A stretch of 64,000 bases of DNA. Source: Anisodus tanguticus. Its lineage: Eukaryota; Streptophyta; Magnoliopsida; Solanales; Solanaceae. Where the stretch lies: positions 36,818,032 to 36,882,031 of the forward strand of contig CM067559.1 of assembly GCA_034509755.1 (NCBI GenBank), written 5' to 3'. A program made the position numbers and the translations under genes. The notes beneath the pieces are model-generated. The model had not been told where the DNA came from. It saw nothing but the letters and a program-made list of their open reading frames with translations, and ran no database searches. Position 1 is the first letter of the stretch, and each line of letters starts with the position of its first letter. This document shows positions 33,213-42,959 of this stretch, piece by piece.

Positions 33213-33633
33213 CTAACATCTCCATAGACAAGTAGTTAAAATTATATTCACTTCATTTGTGAAGATTCCAAGCATATGAAAGTTCTGCATTGTGGAAATA
33301 CTAGTCTGCATTTTCCACAACTATTGTCAGTGTCCAAAATTTTCAATTAATAACTCACAATCAAAACGAGACAACGAACAAAATATCTCATATGAACATT
33401 TCAAAATTGAAACACAGTAAACTGTTAGCTAAGTAAAAATCATTTGTCAGTTAAAAAAAAAAAATCTTAGCAAGGTTACATTCTTAACAAGGCAAATTTT
33501 TTTACACGTGGATCCAAATCCGATCCGTGGACCCGGTGAATCCGGATTTGGATATGATTTTTATGGACCCGATGGATATGGATTCGGATCTCGATCTAGT
33601 AGGATCCGATCCGTTGACATCCCTAAGTATCTG

Positions 33634-34019
33634 CCTCAAAAATCTCAAATTTTGAGTAGGTGGGGTAGATGGGCTGGGATTTTTAAAAAAGTTTTTGTTA
33701 TTTTTTTTTTGTTGAAAAATAGTTTTTCTTTTTTTTCCTTTTATTTATTTTTATATAATTATTTTTGCATCCAAATGCCACATGTCCTATTTTAATTAGT
33801 CGTCATGCCACATCATCCGCAAGTGTATTACACACACTTTATAATTTTAACTGATTCAACAAAAAATGTCTAATTGGAACAAATTCGATGTAGTCAGAAT
33901 GCTCAATAGGTACAAGGTTTAATTGAGGCTTCTAAGTGAAATATATTGTCAATCACAAATGTCTCTTAATGGGTTCAGCCTTTAAAAAATTCAAATAACA
34001 TAGTGTCTAAACGTCTAAA
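33634..34019. other. Intergenic spacer, nothing recognised
   Basis: T-rich region following the MITE; no feature supported. Confidence 0.5.
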
Positions 34020-34224
34020 GGGTGTTTGGATTGGCTTTAAAAAGTGGTTTATAAGCTAAAAGTTATAAGTTGGTCCATCAAACTTTGATTTTTGGCTTAT
34101 TTTTATACTTTTTTTTACCTAAAATAAATGCTTAGAAATATTTTTTATCTCACTTAAATACCTTAAAAAGTAAAAAGAGTTTAAAAGCGCAAAAATCTCT
34201 TAAAATAAGTCAATCCAAACTCCC
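34020..34224. mobile_element. Small MITE (GGGTGTTTGGATTG termini) upstream of the PPR gene
   Basis: The left end GGGTGTTTGGATTGGCTT and the inverted right end GGGAGTTTGGATTGACTT form the TIRs of a widespread plant MITE type, here about 205 bp. It lies about 205 bp upstream of the PPR start codon, so it may overlap the promoter. The flanking target duplication is unclear. Confidence 0.7.
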
Positions 34225-34429
34225 TCCTAGTTAATTTAAGTTAAAATAAATGCAACTGTCATTAACAGAAAGAGTAGTTACTTTTATCCCTTTAGCACTG
34301 TTGATTGTCAAAACCCACCATTCATTCTCTACTACCTCAGTTGAATTGAAATTGAAATCTCCATCATTTCTAAACTCCAAGCCTCTTTGAATTCACATAC
34401 GCATGCTACCTGTTTGATAAATTGCTTCA

Positions 34430-37400
34430 ATGGCTTTTTCTCTCTCTTCCTTCCTCAAATGCCACCCACTGACTACTCATTCTCAAAATCCACCAAAACC
34501 CTTTTCATTTCCCCCTCCTAAACCCATATCTCTCCCATTTTCAACCCCCCAAGAACGAGTTTTTACAGTTTCATCCACTATTTTACCTTCAAAAGCAAAA
34601 GAACTCTTACCTGAGTTCACTCCAAAGCAACTTCTCGACACCCTTCGTCGCGAAGACGACGAAAATTCAGCTTTTAACCTCTTTGAATGGGCTACTAAGC
34701 AACCCCATTTTACCCCCACATTGTCTATATATGAGGAGATACTTAGGAAGCTTGGAAATGTGGGGTCTTTCGATTCGATGAGACGAGTATTGAACGATAT
34801 GAAGAAACTGAAGGTTGAGTTAGTTGAAGGTACTTTCTTTATTTTCATTTTAAGTTATGCGAAATTTGAGTTATATAGTGAAGGTATTAGGGTTCTTGAT
34901 ATGATGTGGAAAGATTTTGGTATAAAGCCTGGAACTTTTAGTTATAATTTGTTGTTGAATGTTCTTGTTGATGGGAATAAGTTAAAACTTGTTGAAAATG
35001 TGCATAGTAGAATGTTGGATGAAGGTGTAAAAGCGGATGTATCGACTTTTAATATATTGATTAAAGCTTTATGTAAGACACATCAGATTAGGCCAGCTAT
35101 TTTGATGATGGAGGAAATGCCTATGCACGGTTTGGTACCGGATGAAAAGACTTTTACGACGATAATGCAAGGTTATATTGAGGAAGGAAATTTAGACGGT
35201 GCGTTGAGAATTAGGGATCAAATGGTGTCAGCTAAATGTCCTGCAAGTAATATTACTGTTAACCTTTTGATTCACGGGTACTGTAAAGAAGGCAGGATCA
35301 ACGAAGCTCTGAATTTTGTTCAAAACATGTGTAGTCGAGGGTTTTCTCCGGACCAATTTACCTTTAACACTTTGATAAACGGTTTATGCAAAGCAGGGCA
35401 TGCTGTCCAAGCCATGGATATTTTGGATTTAATATTGCAAGACGGGTTTGACCCCGATATATATACTTATAATATTTTGATTTCTGGTCTTTGTGATGTG
35501 GGTGAAGTCCAAGAAGCTATTGAACTTCTAAATCAGATGCTTTTAAGGGACTGTTCGCCTAATACAGTCACTTATAACACTATCATTAGCGCATTGTGCA
35601 AGGAGAATCAAGTCCAAGAAGCTACCGAGTTTGCTCGTGTTCTTACAAGCAAAGGATTCTTACCTGATGTTTGCACTTTCAATTCTCTCATACAAGGTCT
35701 CTGCTTCACCGGAAATTTCAGCGTTGCGATGGAATTGTTTGAAGAAATGAAGAACAAAGGTTGCCAGCCGGACGAGTTCACTTACAATATCCTAATTGAT
35801 TGTCTCTGTGCCAAAAGGAGAATAGGTGAAGCTATGAACCTACTCAAAGATATGGAGTCGAGTGGCTGTGCGAGAAGCGTGATAACATACAATACTTTGA
35901 TAGATGGTTTTTGCAAAGACAATAAAATCGAAGAAGCGGAAGAGATCTTCGACCAGATGGAACTACAAGGGGTTTCTAGGAACCTGGTCACTTATAACAC
36001 TCTCATCGATGGTCTTTGTAAGAGCAAGAGGGTAGAAGATGCTGCTCAGCTTATGGACCAAATGATACTGGAAGGACTAAAGCCTGACAAGTTCACGTAT
36101 AATTCGATTCTCTCTCATTTCTGCAGAGCAGGTGATATAAAAAAGGCAGCAGACATTGTACAAACGATGACATCGAACGGCTGTGAACCAGACATCGTTA
36201 CGTATGGGACACTAATACAGGTAGGGGTGTCAAATGTGCGGGTCAAAATAGGTTGAGTTAAATAAATGGGCGGTTATTGACCTGCCCAAAAGTTACTTGG
36301 GTTATGGGCTAAAAAGCGGGTCATAACTCAACCCGCCCAATTCTTACTAAGTTTTAATTTCTTTTATAATCTTTTAGTACTTAATAAAACTATTTTTTTC
36401 TTTATTATGGCTATATATATATAACATATAAAAAATAGGGTTAAGGATCAAAAACACACCTCAAGTATCACTTTCCTATCTAAACTATCAGGTGTGAAAG
36501 TTTCCTACCTAAACTATCACCAACTAGTTTGCAAAACACACCTCAACTATCAGTTGTTCACTTTTTCTACCTGAACTATCACCAATTAGTTTGCAAAACA
36601 CACCTCATTAAAAGTGAACAACTGATAATTGAGGTGTGTTTTGCAAACTAGCTGGTGATAGTTTAGGTAGGAAAAGTGAAGAACTGATAGTTGAGGTGTG
36701 TTTTGCAAATTGATTGGGGATAGTTTAGGTAGGAAATTCTCACAACTTATCGTTCAGGTAGGAAACTAAAAAAAAGTTATACTTGAGGTGTCTTTTGACA
36801 AGATTTCGCATGCGTCAATTTGGGCTGCATATCAACCTAAATATTTATGGGTTGAAATTGGCTGAGCTAATAAATGGGCAAGTCAATGATCAACCCAAAC
36901 TTGGGCGAGTCATATTTTCATGGGCTAATTTTGTCACTCCTAAATACAGGGACTATGTAAAGCAGGTAGGATTGAGGTTGCAAGCAGGCTCCTCAGGAGT
37001 ATTCAAATGAAAGGAATGATTTTGACACCTCAGGCCTATAATCCTGTAATTCAAGCACTCTTCAGACGGAGGAGAAACAATGAAGGCGTAAGACTTTTCA
37101 GAGAAATGCAGGAAACAGCTAATCCTCCTGATGCTTTATCTTATAAGATTGTTTTCCGTGGTCTTTCTTCCGGTGGGGGACCCATTCAAGAAGCTGTTGA
37201 TTTTTCCGTCGAGATGATAGAGAAAGGACACATACCTGAGTTCTCCTCGTTCTACAACCTGGCTGAAGGATTGTATTCTTTGTCTATGGAAGATACGCTA
37301 ATTAAGCTCGTTAGCATGATCATGAAGAAAGCAAACTTCTCAGATAGTGAGGTTACTATGATTAAAGGCTTCCTGAAAATCCGGAAATACCAGGAGGCAC

Positions 37401-37459
37401 TGGCTACTCTTGGCCGTGTCTTAAATAGCAGAAATCCGGAAAGGACTTACTGGGGATAA
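34430..37459 (+). CDS. MEE40: P-class pentatricopeptide-repeat protein, MEE40-like, with transposon-derived intron
   Basis: Exon 1 is 34430-36220 (597 codons). Exon 2 is 36950-37459 (170 codons with stop). If the GT at 36221 and AG ending at 36949 are used, the product is 766 aa. Residues 1-60 are Ser/Pro/Thr-rich, resembling a plastid transit peptide. From about residue 90 to the C-terminus run 35-residue PPR units such as VTYNTLIDGLCKSKRVEDAA and FTFNTLINGLCKAGHAVQAM; no E or DYW extension is present. Spacing and wording closely match Arabidopsis At3g53700 (MEE40, about 754 aa, predicted chloroplastic), needed for embryo development. P-class PPR proteins bind organelle RNA and stabilise or process it; the target here is unknown. 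Exon 2 continues the repeats at GLCKAGRIEVASRLLRSIQM and ends NPERTYWG. Without splicing, translation stops at 36256, giving a 608-aa product lacking the last 169 residues. Confidence 0.9.
36222..36942. mobile_element. Non-autonomous hAT MITE inside the PPR coding region, TSD AATACAGG
   Basis: The left end TAGGGGTGTCAAATGTGCGG and the inverted right end TAGGAGTGACAAAATTAGC are imperfect TIRs of the Solanaceae hAT type. Perfect duplications AATACAGG lie at 36214-36221 and 36943-36950. Subterminal AACCCGCCC/GGGCGGG and AACCCA motifs resemble related elements. A second, palindromic element sits in its middle. Confidence 0.93.
36444..36804. mobile_element. Long palindromic (fold-back) MITE nested in the hAT MITE
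   Basis: TCAAAAACACACCTCAAGTAT near 36448 is mirrored by ATACTTGAGGTGTCTTTTGA near 36779-36798. Inside, AACTATCACCAA.TAGTTTGCAAAACACACCTCA units face inverted copies (TGAGGTGTGTTTTGCAAACTAG...). The symmetry centre is near 36615. Nearly the whole 360 bp can fold into one hairpin. Confidence 0.88.
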
Positions 37460-38029
37460 GAAATGATCCAAAGTAGCGTTCCCACAAACTAAGGAATCAA
37501 ATTGTATCAGTTCCTTGCTATGATAGTAAACAGTGACTAATTTGTCCACTCAGTTTGAAGAATCAATGGTTTCCTTTTTCTGGCCATCTCTGAAATAATA
37601 ATCTCTTTAATGAGTTACAACTCAAATAATGTGGACACTTCCTAGCTTCATACAGTTCTCTAATAGGCTCAAGTAATGTATTCATATATTTTCCTTTTGA
37701 GATTCCAATTTGAGCAAATATTTGCTAAGGTTGTTGCAGGGCTCTGCTTTCGCCTCTCAGTTACATGGAACAAATAATTTTAATCATATCAAAGCCATCT
37801 TACGAAGTTTAATATCAGAAGTGGTTTGTTTATCTTTATCAGCATTATACTGGCCATGTATATGTTATATGTTTTTCTTTGAAGTTTCTGAAGCTGTTTC
37901 TCAATGAAATTGTTTTTGTTCATCCACACTTGACCTGTGACACTCATGTTTTATTTTCTTTTTCAGCATTGTAAAGCTCACTCCAAGACTCAACTCTTTC
38001 CTTGTAAAACATGAAAATTTTACTCAAAA
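37460..38029 (+). other. 3' UTR / downstream region of the PPR gene
   Basis: No recognised coding sequence. AT-rich stretches with TCAATGAAATTG near 37902 could include poly(A) signals. The 65-codon frame at 37710-37907 has no known domain. Confidence 0.45.
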
Positions 38030-38210
38030 GGGGAGTCTTGGAGTAACTGATAAAGTTGCTGCCATGTGACTAGGACGTCACGGGTTTAAGCCGTGGAAAC
38101 AACCTCTTGCAGAAATGCAGGATAAGACTGCGTACAATAGATCATTGTGGTCCGACCCTTCCCTGTACCTTGCACATAGCGGGAGCTTAGTGCACTGAGC
38201 TGCCCCTTTT
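38030..38210 (+). mobile_element. tRNA-derived SINE (Au-type)
   Basis: Starts GGGGAGTCTTGGAGTAACTG and includes the box A region GGAGTAACTGATAAAG and box B-like CACGGGTTTAAGCCGTGG. The conserved body follows, with CTCTTGCAGAAATGCAGG and GGTCCGACCCTTCCC. It ends CATAGCGGGAGCTTAGTGCA...CTGCCCCTTTT, matching the full-length plant SINE known as Au. The short T tail is typical. No clear target duplication was identified. Confidence 0.9.
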
Positions 38211-39187
38211 AAAGCTTGTTTCCTCGGACAAATTGGATAAGTTTTTAGCTCCAAGTGGCTATGTAGGCCAAAGACAGTCTTTCACGAGTCCTTGCATCAG
38301 GCTGTGACCAGATTGTGCTTTACTTCAGTTGTTCAGGCCAATAAATAGTCCTCTTTTCCAAATTTACTTCAGTCAAGCTTTATGAAACCTTTGATGACTT
38401 GGCCAATACATGTTTGTAGGAATAAGCCTATAGGGTGCTGTTATCTTGGTATGGAATCATATTGCTGTGGGAGGTCATGAAGGTGAGTATAGTACCTTTA
38501 GGAAAAGTGTGTGAAAAATGATCTTTGCTTCGTCGATGTATAATAGTGTAACTGTAACTAGATCTGAAGTAGATTTATGAGGTCTGCTGAGAAATATACA
38601 TCCTCATGAACCATTATTTTCTTGGAAAGCATAACAGCAACCTCAGAGCATCCATTCGTCACGTACCCATGAATCATACTAGTCCATCCCTATAAGGCAT
38701 GCAAAGATACATCAGAAAACCCCAATCCCATGTCCAAAATTTTCCCACAAGAATCAAGCATGGGTTTTGGTTAATTTGGAGGAAAGAAACCTGAGATGTT
38801 TCGAGGGAAAATCCGTGTCTATAAATGTCAGTAAAATCTGTATTTTGAGGGGGGAAACTGAACATTTGCTTCAACATTTATAACATTTCATCAAACATCC
38901 AAACCAAGTATTGATGGGTTTCTTCCCGCAAAATTCCTCTGCTTTTCCATGTTGATTGTTCAAGGCACGCTTTTTTTTTCACACTTGGACACTTAGTCTA
39001 AAACTAGGTGAAAATAAAAGTTGAAACCCCTTTTTTAGGTCTAAAACCCTTCCCTTATGGAGCATCTATTTGTTTTTTGTGGTTTAGTATCCATAAATTG
39101 AGGTTCAAAATAAAGTGTTAGTGAAGAGGGGTAATTATTAGCCCACATTATTAATTAAAGGGCAAAATATATATGCAGAGAGAGAAT
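38211..39187. other. Intergenic sequence, nothing recognised
   Basis: No ORF with a recognisable domain; a 67-codon minus-strand frame near 38674-38877 has no support. Confidence 0.5.
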
Positions 39188-39389
39188 TAGGGGTGTTTAA
39201 TGAAAATCGATAAATTGCACCAAATCGATAAAACAAGTCGAGCCGAAGAAAAAAATGACTAGTGGTTTAATTTGATTTGATTTGGTATGGAAAGAAAAAA
39301 TTCATTCGTAATTGATTTGTTTTGATTTTAACTAAAAAAAGTCAAACCGAATCGAACCAAATATGTATATATATATATATATATATATT
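39188..39389. mobile_element. Left fragment of a hAT-like MITE, ending in an (AT)n tract
   Basis: Begins TAGGGGTGTTTAATGAAAATCG, followed by CAAACCGAATCGAACCAAA, resembling the termini of the 9014-9886 family. No right terminus was found; the sequence runs into an (AT)n microsatellite at 39363-39389. Confidence 0.5.
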
Positions 39390-40502
39390 GTTGGGATCGA
39401 AATAACAGGGCGTCATTCGGAAGGTAACAACTTGCAAACCTTGAACAACGATAAATCAAACAACAAAGAAAATATACTAAAAAGGAGAAAGCATAAACCT
39501 ATTGAGAGAATAATCTCTCATAAACAAGACTCTTTAATAACTACATTGTGGATGCTATTGTTGTATTATAGTTGTGGTAATGAGATCTTAATTTATAGAT
39601 GTCCAAAACTTTTTTTCAAAAAAAAAGGTTACTCGAATATCTAAGATTTATATTTTTCTTTTGTCAAAAGTAAAATTAATTATGGTAAACTTTTTGCACT
39701 TCCTTCAATAAAAGATAAAATCCGAATATGGTAATAACATGAGGCCAAAATCCTAATATATAACACTATTTAAATATTTTATACTTTGTGCTAAAACAGT
39801 GAGGTACATACTTTTCTCAGAGATATTAGTAGGGAATATGAACGTCTTCCAAGTTCAAAGTCTTTCGCCAGCCTTAGTCGTAATAAGTTGTAGTCAGCAG
39901 CTTCTTTCACAATTTTAGTCAAATCAGAAAGTTCATTTCATGTCCTTCAATATCATCATCCAAATGGATGAAAATGGGATTAGAGACACAAATTGAATGC
40001 TTCTACCAGTTATTATGTTTCAATCTGAAGCAAAAACATTATTCATTCTCATATGCTCGTCGTCTTTAATTTGCAAGTGGATTTTAATATCATTCAAAAC
40101 ATGTTTGAAATTTCTTCATTGATGATTTAACAGAAATCTACTATTAGTAACTTTAGTGAGCTTGTGTTTGGGAGCTTATATCTTGTAGGATAGCTAGGGC
40201 ATTCATTGTTTCAGCTGTTTAGATAGGATACTTTATTGTGGCTCGTGTGTTTTAGAGATATCATATTCAAATCTTACCTACAACACTTGGTTGAAATCAG
40301 CCTCGATAAGTAGGATTACCTATGTTTTGGTGCTTGGATACTTACAAAATGCATCGTGCATGAGGTGCGTTCAAGCTGATGCAAACATCGTCGCCGTAAA
40401 AAGATACATGTCATTGCATGTTTGAGAATCTAAAGAGTACTATGGGATAGTGCTTCACAAAACCATGTTTAATGATTCTTGGATAAGGATTTTATTAAAT
40501 GT
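39390..40502. other. Unassigned sequence, possible old LTR fragment
   Basis: Starts TTGTTGGGATCGAAATAACAG, which resembles a copia LTR start, but no partner repeat or coding region was found. The remaining stretch holds no recognised gene. Confidence 0.35.
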
Positions 40503-42389
40503 TGTTGGGATACAATTGTTGTAGGGAACTGGAAGTAAGTAACTGTTACAATAGTAGAAAGGATAAACAAACTATTACAATAAAACTGAAAATCAAAACC
40601 TTAACAAACTGCTTGTGTGATAATGCTGAGTCGAGTGATGACACTCTTTCTTTAAGACAAGATTGCCCCGTATATCTCCTTTTACGATGTTGAGCAATAG
40701 TCTCCCAAGATACAACAACAACTTTAACAAGTGAGCAAAGGAAACTCAAGTGTTACTCTTGAAGAACTTTGAGTATAGTAACTTTGCTAGAGAGTAAGAA
40801 TATGAATTCAGAAAATCTGGAGTATTTTCTAAGTGTTGAGTGTGGTTTCAATTGAGCCAACGGCCTCAATTTATAGTGTAAGTAGAAGACCCTTCAACTA
40901 GCCAACTAATGGCCTTCAATAGCCATGTAATTTCACTTGATTGAGGAGTTACATTCAGCCAAATAATGGATGAATTCATGTGCCAAGTAATGGAGAATCA
41001 ATGCTCCAAAACCAGCCCAAACGTCAGATTTGTCCAACTTCCTGTCGCAGCATTCTGCCTCTGAAGCGCCGCGGCTCCAGTGACTGACCAAGCAATTTGC
41101 GCTGCGGCGCTGCCTGGGAGGCGCCGCGGCTCTGATGGTGTGGCGTCGCGGCCCTTCACGGCTCCGCGGCGATTTCCGACTCGTTTCATTTTACACTTTG
41201 TATACTTCTTCCTTCTTTTACCAACGTGGAATACTTTGTCATGTGGCCAATAACCGTCCATAATTCTATGTCTCAAACGTATTACATACGTACCAATTAG
41301 AGATGGCAATGGATCTTGGATCCGGTCCGGATCCGATGGATCCAGATCCGTTTTATAGGATATGGATCTTCAAAATTTGGACCCGACGGATTCGGATCGG
41401 ACCCGTATCCATTTCTGACGGATCAGATCTGGATATGGATCTTATATTTGAGATCCGTATCCGGTCCAGATCCGATCCGTGGATCCGATTTTATTAAATA
41501 TATCCATAATCTAGAATGTAATTTTATAAGTATTTTCATAATTTATGTATTGGGAAAAGGGTTGAACCAGGATAAGGCACAAGTCACACATCCATGTAAT
41601 TTATCTTTGAAGTTTCATTTCTTTTACCTATATGCTCTCTGCAGTTTTCTATATTTTCATTTCTATAAAAAGAAAAAATTATCAATCTTCTTTAAATTTT
41701 TCTTTCTTGAATCTGCTAGCGGTAAGCTTTAAGTATATGTCTCTCATTTGTTTGATCAACAAAAAAAACTGGGACTTTTGATATATGACTGGCATTGTTT
41801 TATGTTGTTTAATGAAGTCAATAAGTAGAACTACAGTGGAGCATCACTAAAGCCTCCAAAAATTAGCTCAAAGTTGCAACCTGTTTGCATCACTAATGAA
41901 ATCAATCGTCTTTATTTTCTTGTGATGCTCTAACTTTGTTCAGTATTTTGGAAGAATGGTGTCATGTTTGTGTAGGTTGATTGAATGAACTCAATCATTT
42001 TTTTCAATCAGATTGCGTTTCATTTTGTCATAAAAGTTTCAACATGTGGGAATATTATTCAAGCCAAAAAAATTTACATGTAGATTCAGATCCGATACGT
42101 GGACTCGGTGGATCCGAATTTGGATATGATTTTTATGGACCCGATGGATCTGGATCCGAATCTGGATCCAGGTATGAAAAATGGATCTGGATCTGGATCT
42201 AGTATGATCCGGTCCAGATCCGATCCGTTGCCATCCCTAGTACCAATGTCTCTTTCACTAATGAAATTTACGATACTTGACACTACGTGTGCACGTGTGT
42301 GGAAACGATGTTTCCGACGTGCGGGCCCAATTGTTCGAGTCATAAATTAATGGGATATACTTATTTCCACATTTAGTAAATTTACAACA
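40503..42389 (-). repeat. 3' LTR of copia element 2 (contains MITE copy A)
   Basis: Plus-strand TGTTGGGATACAATTG... to ...AATTTACAACA. It matches 47230-48201 apart from the inserted MITE at 41298-42239 and point changes. Includes a GC-rich GCGCCGCGGCTC-containing block at about 41065-41175. Confidence 0.92.
41298..42239. mobile_element. GGATCC-rich hAT MITE, copy A; TSD GTACCAAT
   Basis: Begins TAGAGATGGCAATGGATC and ends GATCCGTTGCCATCCCTA, an inverted pair. GTACCAAT flanks it at 41290-41297 and 42240-42247, and the same site occurs uninterrupted in the other LTR near 48053. Both ends are dense in GGATCC, GGATCTGG and GATCCG motifs; the middle is AT-rich. Confidence 0.95.
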
Positions 42390-42959
42390 ATCCCCTCTTG
42401 AAAGAGATTTTGGCGCACACACATGGTGCATTTTCTAGCAATCTTTTAGCGGACCGATATTGCATCATTATAGGTAGCATACGCCTTGAACCTTCCATAG
42501 TTGAATACCATCGGACTTACTTATTGCGCGGTGAACGTGATGTCTTGAACCGTCAGTGTTTAGTCTAAGCCAAGTCAATGATACCAACACAATAACTTCC
42601 TTTACTCTATTCTTCGTAATGTTTTGTCCGTTGTGGTCGTGGGCACTTCTTGGATTCTTAAGTGCGTTAATTTGAGGCGGCCTATCCTCGCACTTAAATA
42701 AGTGGTCTCCTGCAAGGTATCCTGCTATACCCCACTTTACACGTGTTAGAAACCATTAAAATTTTCCTTAAACCTAACCTCAACCGATGAGGATCATTAA
42801 AGGTTTTGGAAACGTAACTTTCATCCACGCTGCAGATAGCACTTATTGTCTATCGCGGGAACGACTTTGGATTTGGTGTTTCTTTACAGAAATCACTATC
42901 CGAAGTGCTCATGCTTCCACCAAAGCGATCAACTGAACCTTTTACAGCTTAGTTTTCCC

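Larger units (their letters stand above)
27936..33625. mobile_element. GGATCC-rich hAT MITE, copy B, split by copia element 3; TSD AGTATCTG
   Basis: Left part 27936-28293 begins TAGAGATG and right part 33213-33625 ends CATCCCTA. The 8-bp sequence AGTATCTG lies immediately outside both ends (27928-27935 and 33626-33633). The left part matches 41298-41560 and the right part matches 42070-42239 of MITE copy A, including the motif-dense GGATCCAGATCCGTTTTATA and GGATATGATTTTTATGGACC stretches. The original element was about 766 bp. The copia insertion came later and carries its own CTAAC duplication. Confidence 0.93.
36221..36949 (+). other. Candidate transposon-created intron (phase 0)
   Basis: The donor context is ATACAG|GTAGGGG and the acceptor context is CTCCTAAATACAG|GG. 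Removing 36221-36949 joins ...CTAATACAG to GGACTATG, exactly the sequence expected before insertion, and keeps the reading frame. The donor G comes from the target duplication and the T from the first base of the element. The acceptor AG lies in the second copy of the duplication. GGCTAATTTTG just upstream could serve as branch site and pyrimidine-rich tract. Splicing is inferred, not shown. Confidence 0.8.

Noticed and set aside
34430..37459. MEE40-like gene as a pseudogene broken by a transposon
   Set aside because: The only lesion is the MITE, and it can be removed by a GT...AG intron that restores phase; the downstream exon has no stops or frameshifts. Pseudogene status remains possible until transcripts are seen.
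38674..38877. 67-codon minus-strand open frame downstream of the PPR gene
   Set aside because: No recognisable domain and no neighbouring exons.
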